A stretch of 64,000 bases of DNA from an uncultured Verrucomicrobiota bacterium (GTDB lineage Bacteria > Verrucomicrobiota > Verrucomicrobiia > Opitutales > Intestinicryptomonadaceae). How positions within the stretch are numbered: position 1 is the stretch's first letter; every line of letters starts with the position of its first letter. Below the pieces are notes generated by a model, which was not told the origin of the DNA, made no database searches, and saw nothing but the letters and a program-made list of their open reading frames with translations. Location of the stretch: assembly GCA_949283955.1 (NCBI GenBank), contig CASDUP010000008.1, positions 119,273 to 183,272 on the forward strand, given 5' to 3'. Shown here one piece after another: positions 36,615 to 46,055 of the stretch. A program made the position numbers and the translations under genes.

Positions 36615-37642
36615 AAAAAATGGCGGTCGTTTTCGCCGCTGCCCTTGCGGCGGCAATTTCGGGGGGCTGCGGGCCTTCGGTTCCGAAGCTCAACGTTTAT
36701 ATGTGGTCGGATTACATAGACCCGGACATCGTGCAAAAGTTCGAGGACGAGAACGGTTGCGAGGTGGTGATAAGCATTTTCGACTCAAACGAGTCCATGT
36801 ACGCCAAGCTGAAGGCTGGCGGAACGGGATACGACGTCATACTGCCGTCGAGCTACATGGCTAAGGTCATGAACGACGAAAAGATGATAGAAACTTTGGA
36901 TTTGTCGAAGCTTCCGAATGTGAAAAATATAAACTCCGAATACATGAAGAAGCTGGCGCTGGACAAGACGTTCAAATACAGCGTTCCGTACATGATTTGC
37001 TACTCTTGCGTAGCTTACGACAAGGGCAAGTGCCCCAATCTTCCGGACACGTGGGGAGTTTTCGGGGATTCCAAATACCGCGGTAGAATGACGCTTCTAA
37101 ACGACTACAGGGAAACGATAGGAGCGGCTTTGAAGGCTAACGGATACAGCTTAAATACTCGCGACGATTCCGAATTGGAAAAGGCGAAGGAAACTCTGCT
37201 AAAATGGAAGCCGAATTTGGCAAGGTTGGACAACGAGGGATATAAGAGCGGAGTTCAGTCAGGGGAATTCGTGGTAGTCCATGGTTATAGCGGAGACTTG
37301 TACCAAGTTTTAGAGGAGTCGAAAAATTTGGCGGTCATGATACCCAAAGAGGGAGTCTCTCTTAGTTGCGACGACTGGGTTATTCCGGCGGATTCGAAGA
37401 ACAAGGATTTGGCGTACGCCTTCATAAACTACATGTGCGATCCGGAGAGCGCGGCGGCGAACATGGAGGTGACAAAGTACTTGTCTCCGGTCGACGGGGC
37501 TTCGAAGTTGATGTCCGACGAAAATGCAAAGTCCGTGGTCATTCCCAAAGCCGTTTACGAAAACGGGGAAATGATAATAGATCTCGGGGAGGATAATGCG
37601 AAGTACTTGAAAATTTGGGACGAAATAAAGATATCCCAATAG
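36599..37642 (+). CDS. potD: spermidine/putrescine-binding protein PotD
   Basis: A 347-residue periplasmic binding protein of the PotD/PotF type. The signal (about residues 1-22) ends AAISGGCGPS and is probably a lipoprotein signal. The mature protein starts LNVYMWSDYIDPDIVQKFED, the family hallmark, and contains YDVILPSSYMAKV, SVPYMICYS and YSGDLYQVLEE. Acidic and aromatic residues in these segments bind polyamines in the family. It captures the substrate for PotBC. A terminator follows 12 bases after the stop. Confidence 0.94.
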   Translation: MGKKLKKMAVVFAAALAAAISGGCGPSVPKLNVYMWSDYIDPDIVQKFEDENGCEVVISIFDSNESMYAKLKAGGTGYDVILPSSYMAKVMNDEKMIETLDLSKLPNVKNINSEYMKKLALDKTFKYSVPYMICYSCVAYDKGKCPNLPDTWGVFGDSKYRGRMTLLNDYRETIGAALKANGYSLNTRDDSELEKAKETLLKWKPNLARLDNEGYKSGVQSGEFVVVHGYSGDLYQVLEESKNLAVMIPKEGVSLSCDDWVIPADSKNKDLAYAFINYMCDPESAAANMEVTKYLSPVDGASKLMSDENAKSVVIPKAVYENGEMIIDLGEDNAKYLKIWDEIKISQ

Positions 37643-37654
37643 AGGTTTGGAAAG

Positions 37655-37680
37655 CGGGAGTTTCGGCTCCCGTTTTTTTT
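37655..37680 (+). terminator. rho-independent terminator after potD
   Basis: A CGGGAG/CTCCCG stem with a 6-base loop is followed by eight T. Confidence 0.88.
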
Positions 37681-37690
37681 TGATAAAATC

Positions 37691-37719
37691 TTGAAAGAAA
37701 AAAACCGCGTGGATTATAT
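37691..37719 (+). promoter_or_regulatory. sigma-70-type promoter of addB-addA
   Basis: TTGAAA and TTATAT are separated by exactly 17 bases. The pair lies 45 bases before the addB ATG at 37764 and just after the potD terminator, where the addBA operon must start. Confidence 0.6.
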
Positions 37720-37763
37720 TGTCTGGGAGTTTAGTTTAGAATTTTTCAAGGGCTGCGTTTGTT

Positions 37764-40517
37764 ATGGTAGAGAGGTTTTTCGTTTCTCCGGTTCTTCCTC
37801 CGGTCGGGTTGGTGGCCGAGTGGATTGTCGGCAGGTTCGGGGAAAGGGCTAGGAAAAATTTTTCGAACTTTGGAGGGGTTCTCGTTTTGTGCCCCACGAG
37901 ATTTGCGTGCTTGAATGTTCGAATCAGGGCGTCTGAAAAATACGCGCAAAGATTCGGAGTTGGAGGAGAGGCGGCTTTTACGGGAATATCCTTCAAAACT
38001 CTGGAGGACGTTTTGGCCGAGCTGACGGGCTCGGTGAAGCGCATGAATTCGGAGGAGAGGGCGGCGGCCTGGTTGAGGACATTCTCGGAGGTGGAATCTC
38101 CCGCGTTTCCGGTCCCTTCGAGGTCGGAGGCTCTTGAGGCTTCGAGGCGTTTCGGGGAGCTGTCGAGATCGCTTTCGGAAAATGCTCTAACAGTGGGAGA
38201 GGCGGCGGAAATTTTATCCAAAAAGCGGGACGGGGAACTTTCGGAATTCCTGGAAAATTTCGAAATAGAGAGATGGGGCGAGCTGGCTAAGATAGAGGAA
38301 AAATTTTTCGAAGTGGCGGGGGAATTCGGAGCGGTTCCGGGGGAGGTGGCGCTTTCAGAGGCTTTGAAAAACTTAAATCTCAAAAATATTTCCGAAGTAG
38401 TGTTGGCGGGAAATTTCGGGGGATTGGCAAACAAGTTTTTAAGGTCGGTCTTGAAATCTTCTCCAAGGGTAAAAATATCGGTCATAGTTTTTTCCGACGA
38501 GTCGGACAAGGAAGCTTTCGGGGAGTTCGGGGAGGCTGTTCCGGAAATATGGGAAAATCGCCTTGCTCCCGCCGTGGAGGAATTTTCGTTTGCGGAAACA
38601 GAGTCCGAAGCGAGGCAGGCGGCGTCCCTTGCGGCTTCGTACAAGCCCTTCGCGGCGGATTCAATCGGAGTTTCCTGCGCCCAGGATCCGAAGACTGTCG
38701 GAATATTTAAATCTTCCTTCGAGAGCCAAGGAATATTGGCGAGACTTCCGGAAGCGGACACTTTGGAGAAAACCTCCCTCAGAAATTTTGTATATCTCAT
38801 TTCGGAGTATTCCGAAAATCCTACCCTTTCGGCATTGTCGGCGGTGCTTGTAAATCCGTATTCGAGAAAATTTTTCCAAAATGAACTCGGAATGGAAGTC
38901 GACGCCATTTGCGAAGAGTGCGACAGGGCGTTGGACGAGGTTGTTCCTATTGCCGCTGCGGACGCGGTGGGCTCTTCGAAGTCGTTTCCGCTTTTGTCGG
39001 AGGCTCTGGAGGTTTTTAAAGGAGAGTTCTTTGTCGGCGGGGGGGCTTGCGCAGCGTTGAAGTTTTTTGGAAACTTTGCGGAGCTTGCCTCGGATTTTAA
39101 TTCCGATTCCGAATCGAAGGCGGCGGAGACTTTGCTCCGTTCGTTGGAAAACGCTTCGGAGGCAGAGTTAAAAATGGGAGGAAAATTTTCTAAGGAGGAA
39201 ATATTCTCCCTTTTGTTCGAGGCTTTCTCCTCCGAAAAAAAGGATTTTGAATACGATCCGGGCAGCGTTCCGCTTCTCGACTGGATGGAGATTTTTTGGT
39301 CGGAGGCCCCGCATATTTTGCTTTGCGACTTTAACGAGGGAGTAGTTCCGGAGCTTGCTTGCTCGGGGGAATTTTTAAACGAATCCATTCGCTCGAGGCT
39401 CGGGTTGCGGACTAGGGCTTCGAGGAGGGCAAGAGACGCGTACATGTTGGAGGTTCTTGCGCGCTCGAGAAGTTCCAATGGAAGGGCCCTTACGATTTTC
39501 ATTCCAAGAAAAAACTCGTCGGGGGATCCGGTTTTTGCGTCGGGACTTTTATTCAAGGTTCCCGACTCGAATTTGCCTTCCAAAGTGAAATCCGCACTTT
39601 TGGATACGGTAGATGTCCCCCAGCCGATTCCAGAAGGGGAACTTCCCAAGATAGATATTCCTATTGGAGAATGTTCGTTTGGGAAGTTTTCGGCCTCGGA
39701 GCTAAACGCGTATTTGTCGAGCCCGTGGGAGTTTTATCTGAGGTATGTTCTCAAAGCGAGGCCTTTCGACGCGGGAAAATCCGAGTTGGACGCGGGTCAA
39801 ATAGGGAGCGTGTTTCACAAGGTGTTTTTTAGGTTTGCAAAGAGCATTTCTTCTGAGAAGGACTCCCAGAGAATTTTTAGGTTTTTGCTTTCCGAGTTGA
39901 ACCGAATCATGGCCGAAAAATTCGGGGAAAACGCGAGGGCGCAGATAAGGCTACAGACGGAGGGAATAATAGGGAGGCTGAAGGCGGCTTCCAAAGTCCA
40001 ATCGGCATGGGCGTCGTCGGGCTGGAGAATAATGACGGAATTTTGCGAAGCGCCTTTTGAGACCGAGGTATGCGGAGAAAAAATAGTCGGTGTGTTCGAC
40101 AGGATAGATGAACATGGGGACGAAATTTTTGTTCTGGACTACAAAACGTTCGACAAAGCCGAGAGTGCCAAAAGTAAGCACGTAAAGACGCGCAGGAACG
40201 GGGAGGAGGAGTGGCTGAATTTTCAACTTCCTATATATTTTAAGGCGGCTTCGGAAATTTTTCCGGGAAGGAAAATTAGGTGCGGGTATTTTTCGTGCCC
40301 AAAAAATGTTTCCGAAACGAAAATAGACGAATGGTCGGACATATCGGATTTCGAGCGGAGCGCGGAGGAGGAAATATCGAGGGTAATAGGGCGGATAAGG
40401 CGCGGCGAATTTAAGCCCGAAAAGCTCTCCCCGTTTAATCCCTACGACTACGTATTCGGGTTGTCCCGCTCGGAACTTTTGAACAGCTTGAACTTTGTGG
40501 AGGCGAAATATGAATAG
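37764..40517 (+). CDS. addB: AddB/RexB-like recombination nuclease subunit
   Basis: A 917-residue protein whose pairing with the following UvrD-type helicase marks it as the AddB/RexB subunit of a double-strand-break end-processing enzyme. The C-terminal RecB-type nuclease domain shows FSASELNAYLSSPWEFYL (about residues 640-657), a histidine in GSVFHKVFFRF, VGVFDRIDE and VLDYKTFD, the D...DYK core. The N-terminal region has no Walker A, so helicase activity in this subunit is probably lost. The iron-sulphur cysteines of Bacillus AddB are not visible: serine stands where the first should be, and the C-terminal C-x2-C group is absent. The addA start overlaps its stop by 8 bases. Confidence 0.82.
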   Translation: MVERFFVSPVLPPVGLVAEWIVGRFGERARKNFSNFGGVLVLCPTRFACLNVRIRASEKYAQRFGVGGEAAFTGISFKTLEDVLAELTGSVKRMNSEERAAAWLRTFSEVESPAFPVPSRSEALEASRRFGELSRSLSENALTVGEAAEILSKKRDGELSEFLENFEIERWGELAKIEEKFFEVAGEFGAVPGEVALSEALKNLNLKNISEVVLAGNFGGLANKFLRSVLKSSPRVKISVIVFSDESDKEAFGEFGEAVPEIWENRLAPAVEEFSFAETESEARQAASLAASYKPFAADSIGVSCAQDPKTVGIFKSSFESQGILARLPEADTLEKTSLRNFVYLISEYSENPTLSALSAVLVNPYSRKFFQNELGMEVDAICEECDRALDEVVPIAAADAVGSSKSFPLLSEALEVFKGEFFVGGGACAALKFFGNFAELASDFNSDSESKAAETLLRSLENASEAELKMGGKFSKEEIFSLLFEAFSSEKKDFEYDPGSVPLLDWMEIFWSEAPHILLCDFNEGVVPELACSGEFLNESIRSRLGLRTRASRRARDAYMLEVLARSRSSNGRALTIFIPRKNSSGDPVFASGLLFKVPDSNLPSKVKSALLDTVDVPQPIPEGELPKIDIPIGECSFGKFSASELNAYLSSPWEFYLRYVLKARPFDAGKSELDAGQIGSVFHKVFFRFAKSISSEKDSQRIFRFLLSELNRIMAEKFGENARAQIRLQTEGIIGRLKAASKVQSAWASSGWRIMTEFCEAPFETEVCGEKIVGVFDRIDEHGDEIFVLDYKTFDKAESAKSKHVKTRRNGEEEWLNFQLPIYFKAASEIFPGRKIRCGYFSCPKNVSETKIDEWSDISDFERSAEEEISRVIGRIRRGEFKPEKLSPFNPYDYVFGLSRSELLNSLNFVEAKYE

Positions 40518-43500
40518 GCGGCTTCCCCCGGCTTTTTCAAACGAGAGAACCTCCGCATCCGCCGGTTCGGGAAAGACTCGTTCGCTCACGAACAGGTACA
40601 TAGCTCTTGCGCTTAGAGAATCAAAATCGGACGGTTCTCCGAATCCGGAATGCATAGCAGCCCTTACTTTCACGAGAAAAGCGGCGGCGGAATTTTTGTC
40701 GAACATACTTCTGATGTTGTCGGAGGCGCTATCGTCGGAGGAGGATTGGGGGAAGTTGAAGTCGGATATTGGCGAGCTGTACGGGCTGACGGGTGGATTT
40801 CAAGAAACAGAATTTTTATTGTCCAGTAGAGTTTTTGCCCTCCTTAAAGAGTGTGTTTTAAATTCGGACAAATTAAAACTTTCCACGATAGACTCCTTCT
40901 TGTTCACGATGGCTTCGGCATTTAGGTCGGAATTGGGAATATTTTCCCCTATGGAGATATTGGACGAATGGGGGGCAGGCTCGGCGAGGGAGCAGACTAT
41001 GGAGAGGGTTTTGTCGGAATATTCCTCGGCGGCGGCTTTTCCGAGATTTGCCGAACTAGTGAAGAGGGTGTCGTTTGGAAAGAGGGAGAAGTCGTTTAAG
41101 TCGGTATTGAAGACAGTCACGGAAAAATGCGGTCCGGCGTGGTCAAAGTATCCAAATCCGGATATTTGGGGAGACGTTTCCGGAATGAATGCCAGCTTCG
41201 AAAATTGGGACGCAAAGCTTCATCTGGAAGATACGGCGGAGTTGTCGAGCCTAGTTGCAAAGGAGGGCCTTGAGAAAATTTTTGAGCCCCTTTGCGAATT
41301 CTTTTTTAAGTGTTCGGACTTCACGTTTTCAAAGGAGAACACCCTCTATGGTAGAATAGCGGAATTGTTCAGGAACGGCGAGCTGAAGGGAGGTGCGGAG
41401 TTCGAATACCGGAGGAAAAGAGTGGAAATTTCCGAAGGCGTTGCGAATGTTCTGAACAGAATTTTGAAGCGGCTGTTGGGAGCAAACTTAAAAGCTCTTT
41501 CCGAAGCTACGAGGGCTCTTGGGGAAATATCGTCGAGATATTTCGAACTGTACGACGAGATGTTCGTAAGGAGGGGAAGGCTCACCTTCGACGACTTTCC
41601 GAAACTTTTGGGCAATCCGAATTTTTCGGTGGCAAGGAGCATAATGGAGTACAGGGTGGATTCGAAGATAAGGCATTGGCTGTTCGACGAATTTCAGGAC
41701 ACGTCGGTATCCCAGTGGAAAGTTTTCGAAAATTTGATAGACGAGATAGTGGAGGACGGGCTTTCCGGCGCGGGGGACGGTAGAACTTTTTACTATGTCG
41801 GGGACGTAAAGCAGTCGCTGTATTCGTGGAGGGGAGGGGATAGCTCGCTGTTTGAGAATATTCCTGCGATGTATTCGAGAAAGTACGGAGGACGCACGGC
41901 TATTTTCGACGGGGCAAGTCTCGATGTGTCGTGGCGCTCGGGAAAGAACGTGATTAGGTGCGTGAACTCTCTCTTCTCGGATAAAAACGAACTTGCGGCA
42001 GCTTTCGACCCGAAGTCGGCGGAGGAGTTTTCAAGTTCGTTTAACGAGCACGTATCGGCGGAGGAATTGGGCAAGAAGAGATTTCCCCCGTCTTACGCTC
42101 GACTGGCGGTGGTGGATTCCATACCCGATGAGACGTTCGAAGTTTTAAAGAGGGAAAATCCGCTCGAAAAAACCTGCGCGGTTCTCGTAAACGACAATAA
42201 GTCGGCAAACTTTTATGTGGATTTTTTAAAGGAGAAGTTCTCGTCTGAAAAAATCGGAGTGTCGGTGGAGGGAGATTTGGAAACTCCGCTTTCGAGGGGA
42301 AATCTGGTTATTCCTCCTTTCTTGGCGACCATAAGAGCCCTGTCGCACCCGAGGGATACAGCGTCGAAAATTTACGCAACCATTTCGCCTTTTGCGGAAT
42401 TTGCCGACGGATTTTCCAAGAGTTTTAAGGAGCTTGCCTCAATTAAAATTTCCTCCGAAGGATTCGAGGCGTTCGCAAAAGAATATCGCAAATTCGCCTT
42501 AAAAAAATATCCCGCATTTGAAAGGTATTTAGACAGGCTCGTGTCGGCGTGCTCGGAGTTCGATTCAATGGGAGGTGGGTCTTTGGATTCTTTCGCGGAA
42601 TGGCTTGGCTCGAAAAAATTTAAAATAGGCGGCGGAGCCGGTAGAGTCCAAGTGATGACGGTTCACAAATCCAAGGGATTGGCGTTCGACGCTGTGGTTC
42701 TTCCGGAGCTTCACGAGATTTCGGCGAGGGCAAGAGAGGGAATATTCGAAGTGGGAGGCGGATTGCTTCTTGCCCCGTCGTCTTCGGTTTCCATGCTGAG
42801 CGCGGAGTTGTCGAAGATGAGGCAGGAAAATTTGTCGAACGAGAGGAGGGAGGCGATATGCCGGGCGTACGTGGCGTGCACAAGGGCAAGAGACGCCCTC
42901 CATATAATAATTCCCAAACTTTCCAAATACGTCGGGGCTGGCGAGGATTCCTCGTACGGGGAAGACAATATTTCAATGGCCCAGCTGATATTCGACTCCT
43001 TCAATCCGAGCCTGAGGGCGAAGGGTATCGGGGCTTCGGAGAGGAAAAAGCTCTTCGGTAAAATCGAAACGTTGGGCGAATTCTACATAGGAGACCCGTT
43101 GGATTTTGGAAGGGGCAAAAAGGAGGAACCGGAAGAGCTGCGCAAGAGCCCGAAAAAATACCGCCTTCCCGAGAAGATAAAAAATCCGGAACTTTCCCCC
43201 CGGCCAAAAATCGCGGATTCTCCGTCTAAGATTTTTAAGTCGGAAAGTTCGGGCTCCAAAAAGTTCGGGGTGGCAGTCCACGCTTGGCTTTCGAAAGAAA
43301 ACGGAGGACTTCCTGAAAAAATCGAGGCGGAGGGAGTTTCAGAAGAGGTGGCGGAGGAGGCCAGAAAAAAAGCTCTCGAGGTGCTGAAATCTTTTAAAGA
43401 TATTTTCAGAGAGGAGAACGAGAGAGTCATGGTGTTTAGGGAATTTCCGTTTTCGGGTGTGTTTGGAGGGGAGTCAATCTCGGGAGCCATAGACAGATTG

Positions 43501-43695
43501 ACCGTGTTTAGAAATTCAAAGGGAGAGGCGGAGTCGGCTGAAATAATAGACTTCAAACCGAGGGTCGACGGGAAGTACTCGGGACAACTTTTAGCGTACA
43601 AGAAGGCGGTTTCACTAATGTTCGGAATTCCCGAAAGAATGGTTTCGGCAAGAATAGCCGGATACGAGGATCTTAGGCTTTCGGAGAGCTTTTGA
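40510..43695 (+). CDS. addA: AddA-like UvrD/REP helicase-nuclease
   Basis: A 1061-residue superfamily 1A helicase fused to a RecB-type nuclease. Walker A is SAGSGKT at residues 17-23. Motif II is LFDEFQDTS (about 393), motif III YYVGDVKQSLYSWRGGD (about 427), and motif V QVMTVHKSKGLAFDAVVLPE (about 713), followed by AYVACTRARDAL (motif VI). The C-terminal nuclease has FGVAVHAWLS, SGAIDRL and IIDFKPR...GQLLAYK. With AddB it resects DNA ends for RecA-dependent repair. The ATG at 40510 is favoured because it overlaps the addB stop. Confidence 0.92.
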   Translation: MNRRLPPAFSNERTSASAGSGKTRSLTNRYIALALRESKSDGSPNPECIAALTFTRKAAAEFLSNILLMLSEALSSEEDWGKLKSDIGELYGLTGGFQETEFLLSSRVFALLKECVLNSDKLKLSTIDSFLFTMASAFRSELGIFSPMEILDEWGAGSAREQTMERVLSEYSSAAAFPRFAELVKRVSFGKREKSFKSVLKTVTEKCGPAWSKYPNPDIWGDVSGMNASFENWDAKLHLEDTAELSSLVAKEGLEKIFEPLCEFFFKCSDFTFSKENTLYGRIAELFRNGELKGGAEFEYRRKRVEISEGVANVLNRILKRLLGANLKALSEATRALGEISSRYFELYDEMFVRRGRLTFDDFPKLLGNPNFSVARSIMEYRVDSKIRHWLFDEFQDTSVSQWKVFENLIDEIVEDGLSGAGDGRTFYYVGDVKQSLYSWRGGDSSLFENIPAMYSRKYGGRTAIFDGASLDVSWRSGKNVIRCVNSLFSDKNELAAAFDPKSAEEFSSSFNEHVSAEELGKKRFPPSYARLAVVDSIPDETFEVLKRENPLEKTCAVLVNDNKSANFYVDFLKEKFSSEKIGVSVEGDLETPLSRGNLVIPPFLATIRALSHPRDTASKIYATISPFAEFADGFSKSFKELASIKISSEGFEAFAKEYRKFALKKYPAFERYLDRLVSACSEFDSMGGGSLDSFAEWLGSKKFKIGGGAGRVQVMTVHKSKGLAFDAVVLPELHEISARAREGIFEVGGGLLLAPSSSVSMLSAELSKMRQENLSNERREAICRAYVACTRARDALHIIIPKLSKYVGAGEDSSYGEDNISMAQLIFDSFNPSLRAKGIGASERKKLFGKIETLGEFYIGDPLDFGRGKKEEPEELRKSPKKYRLPEKIKNPELSPRPKIADSPSKIFKSESSGSKKFGVAVHAWLSKENGGLPEKIEAEGVSEEVAEEARKKALEVLKSFKDIFREENERVMVFREFPFSGVFGGESISGAIDRLTVFRNSKGEAESAEIIDFKPRVDGKYSGQLLAYKKAVSLMFGIPERMVSARIAGYEDLRLSESF

Positions 43696-43803
43696 GGCTT
43701 AAAATAGGGCGATTTTTCTTGCGAAATCCCGCCGTTTTCGAACTTGCCGTTCGGTGTAGCGGAATGGGAATTTTTGTACTAAGGGGCAAAATGAAAATTT
43801 TTG

Positions 43804-43831
43804 TTGATTTTGCAAAACGAGAGGATAAAGT
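43804..43831 (+). promoter_or_regulatory. possible sigma-70 promoter upstream of rplY
   Basis: TTGATT and TAAAGT are separated by 16 bases, about 84 bases upstream of the rplY start. It is the best candidate in the 219-base addA-rplY interval, which otherwise holds nothing I recognise. Confidence 0.4.
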
Positions 43832-43914
43832 ATCACCCTTTTAATTAAGAGAAAGTGTGTCGAAGCCTTCCGCTCGACCCACAGCCTTTTATTTCGGATT
43901 TAAACAAAACAGCA

Positions 43915-44571
43915 ATGAAACAGGTAAATCTCAAGGCATACAACAGGGCGAAACTTGGCGGCCTATCCGCCAAGCGCTATCGCAAAGAAGGAAAAATACC
44001 CGCGGTAATTTACGGAGAAAGCGGAGAAAAACACCTTCTCATAGACCAAAAAGAGCTTTCTGTTGTTCTCAAGAGCGTGATGGGCAAAGCGGCCCTCATA
44101 GATATTTCTTTCGACGACGGTTCGGAATCGCGCTATGCGGTCGTCAAGGAGGTTGAAAGGCACCCGGTTTCCGACAGCCTGATGCACGTGGACTTCTTTG
44201 AAATTGTCCGCGGCAAGCCCATGACGGCAATGATTCCTCTGCACATGCACGGCGAGGCTTTCGGGGCAAAGAACGAAGGTGGAGTGGTGGAAATGCACCT
44301 GCACGAAGTAAAGGTGAAATGCCGCCCGCGCGACCTTCCCGAAATGATACTTGTGGACGTCACGAACTTGAAGGTAGGGGAGTCCATTCGAGTCAAGGAT
44401 ATCAAAGCTCCGGAGGGAGTGAAGATAGAGGAAGACTTGGAAGATCTCGTTATTTCCTGCCAGCTTCCGAAGGAGGAACCCGTCGAAGAGGCGGCTCCCG
44501 CCGAGGGAGAAGCGGCCGCTTCGGAGGCTCCTGCTGCCGCGGAAGGCGCGGAGGCAAAGAAGGAATCCTAA
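43915..44571 (+). CDS. rplY: 50S ribosomal protein bL25 (Ctc type)
   Basis: A 218-residue bL25 of the long TL5/Ctc type. The N-terminal 5S-rRNA-binding domain has KRYRKEGKIPAVIYGESGE, and ERHPVSDSLMHVDFFEI and the beta-rich C-terminal domain with GGVVEMHLHEVKVKCRPRDLPEMI follow. The last 40 residues are an acidic, alanine- and glutamate-rich tail. The start at 43915 is chosen because the conserved domain begins there. It precedes pth, an arrangement seen in many bacteria. A 9-bp hairpin without a T-run lies in the interval at 44592-44614. Confidence 0.94.
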   Translation: MKQVNLKAYNRAKLGGLSAKRYRKEGKIPAVIYGESGEKHLLIDQKELSVVLKSVMGKAALIDISFDDGSESRYAVVKEVERHPVSDSLMHVDFFEIVRGKPMTAMIPLHMHGEAFGAKNEGGVVEMHLHEVKVKCRPRDLPEMILVDVTNLKVGESIRVKDIKAPEGVKIEEDLEDLVISCQLPKEEPVEEAAPAEGEAAASEAPAAAEGAEAKKES

Positions 44572-44661
44572 TTCCAAAAAATTCTGCTATGCCGCGCGGA
44601 GATTGTCCGTGCGGCGCGGCGGAAATTCCTCCTTTTGGAGAAGAGCGTTCTTTAACAAACA

Positions 44662-45270
44662 ATGTCCTTTAAAATCGCAGTCGGCCTTGGAAATTCCGGA
44701 GAGGCGTACGAGGGAACCCGCCACAATGTTGGCAGGTCTGCTGTATTAGACTTCGCCAGGTCAGCCGGGGCGGCCTTTTCTTTCGAGAAGTATTGCGCGG
44801 CTTACACGGCTGTCGTTTCGGGGGTTCGCTTCGTGCTATTGAACGGATACATGAACGAGAGCGGAATAAATTTGGCTCGGGTTCTGAAGTTTTTTAAGGC
44901 GGATATATCGGAGACGGTGGTCGCTTACGACGACATCACTTTGGATTTAGGCAGGGTGAAACTTGCCGACAGAGGTTCGTCGGGGGGGCACAATGGAGTG
45001 GAAAATATAATCTCCGTCTGCGGGGAATCTTTTGCCAGGCTGAAAATCGGAATTGGCTCGAAGCCTTTTAAATCGATGGATTTGGCAGATTTTGTCCTGC
45101 AAAAAATTCCAGACGACGATTGGAAGATTTTGAACCAAGAGGCGTTTCCCAAAACCCGGAAAGCGTTGGAATTGCTGTTTTCGAAGGGAATGTCGGAGGC
45201 TCAAAACGCCGTCAACAGAAGGGTTCAAACGGACAACTTTAATTACTCAAAGCAACAAAATGAATACTAA
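44662..45270 (+). CDS. pth: peptidyl-tRNA hydrolase
   Basis: A 202-residue enzyme that cleaves peptidyl-tRNA released from stalled ribosomes. The signatures are IAVGLGNSGEAYEGTRHNVG with the catalytic histidine (about residue 21; glycine-asparagine-serine replaces the usual GNPG), NGYMNESG, YDDITLDLG and SSGGHNGVENI. Its last 11 bases overlap the rpsF start, so it belongs to the rpsF-ssb-rplI unit. Confidence 0.95.
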   Translation: MSFKIAVGLGNSGEAYEGTRHNVGRSAVLDFARSAGAAFSFEKYCAAYTAVVSGVRFVLLNGYMNESGINLARVLKFFKADISETVVAYDDITLDLGRVKLADRGSSGGHNGVENIISVCGESFARLKIGIGSKPFKSMDLADFVLQKIPDDDWKILNQEAFPKTRKALELLFSKGMSEAQNAVNRRVQTDNFNYSKQQNEY

Positions 45271-45550
45271 AAAGTACAACGCAACATTCATACTCGACAC
45301 GAGAGGCTATACCGATCCCGTGGAAAATCTCGTTGAAAAAATCAAGGGAGTGATAGAATCGACGGGATGCAAAGTTGAGAGTGTTGAGAATCTCGGCCAG
45401 AAGCAGTTTGTCCGCACTACGGACAAAAAGTTTCCGTCGGGAATCTATGTGGAGTTCAACTACGAGGGCCCGGCCGAGGCAAACGCGCAGATTCGCGAAA
45501 AGCTTCGCCTCGACAAAACCGTGGATAGAATTCTTGTTTTGGCTAAATAA
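45260..45550 (+). CDS. rpsF: 30S ribosomal protein bS6
   Basis: A 96-residue protein with the bS6 ferredoxin-like pattern: YNATFILDTRGYTDPVENLVEKIK, GCKVESVENLGQKQFVR and YVEFNYEGPAEANAQI. It binds near bS18 on the small-subunit platform. It overlaps pth by 11 bases and precedes ssb by 18 bases. Confidence 0.93.
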   Translation: MNTKKYNATFILDTRGYTDPVENLVEKIKGVIESTGCKVESVENLGQKQFVRTTDKKFPSGIYVEFNYEGPAEANAQIREKLRLDKTVDRILVLAK

Positions 45551-45568
45551 CCGCTTGGAGTCGAAAAC

Positions 45569-46018
45569 ATGTCCTCGTTCAACAAAGTAATTCTTATGGG
45601 GAACCTCACCCGCGATCCCGAGTTGAGGCAGACTCAGAGCGGCACGAGCGTCTGCCGCTTTTCGATAGCGGTAAACCGCTCTTTCAGCGCCCAGGACGGT
45701 TCCGTAAAAGACGAAACCTGCTTTGTGGAAATAGATTCGTTCGGCAAGACGGCGGAGAACATTTCGAAGTATTTTTCGAAGGGCAGGCCGATTCTTGTCG
45801 AGGGCAGATTGAGGCAGGACACTTGGGACGACAAAAATACCGGGCAGAAGCGCAGCAAGCTGCTTGTGGTTTTGGAGCGCTTTGAGTTTATAGGAAGCGC
45901 GAGGGACAACAACTATCAAGGCGGAGGCAACTGGCAGGGCGATTATGAGAAAAATACCCCTCCGTCCAGGGGCAAGCCCTCGAACGTCGAGATGGAGGAC
46001 GATGACGTTCCGTTTTGA
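45569..46018 (+). CDS. ssb: single-stranded DNA-binding protein
   Basis: A 149-residue SSB. The OB fold reads FNKVILMGNLTRDPELRQT, CRFSIAVNRSF, TCFVEIDSFGKTAENISKYFSKG and ILVEGRLRQDTW. A glycine/asparagine-rich linker leads to the acidic tail DDDVPF that recruits partner proteins. It lies in the rpsF-ssb-rplI cluster, but the rpsR gene usually placed after ssb is missing here. Confidence 0.95.
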   Translation: MSSFNKVILMGNLTRDPELRQTQSGTSVCRFSIAVNRSFSAQDGSVKDETCFVEIDSFGKTAENISKYFSKGRPILVEGRLRQDTWDDKNTGQKRSKLLVVLERFEFIGSARDNNYQGGGNWQGDYEKNTPPSRGKPSNVEMEDDDVPF

Positions 46019-46055
46019 TTTCAATTTCAGACAATAATTTTAAGCGATAAAAAGT

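Noticed and set aside
37736..39649. A 637-codon open frame on the minus strand opposite addB
   Set aside because: It is serine-rich low-complexity sequence without motifs, antisense to a gene with clear nuclease motifs. Long antisense frames follow from the TCG/TCC- and GAA-rich codon use here.
44592..44614. Hairpin between rplY and pth as a terminator
   Set aside because: The 9-bp stem is good, but no T-run follows, so I do not call a terminator; it may be an RNA-processing or attenuation element.
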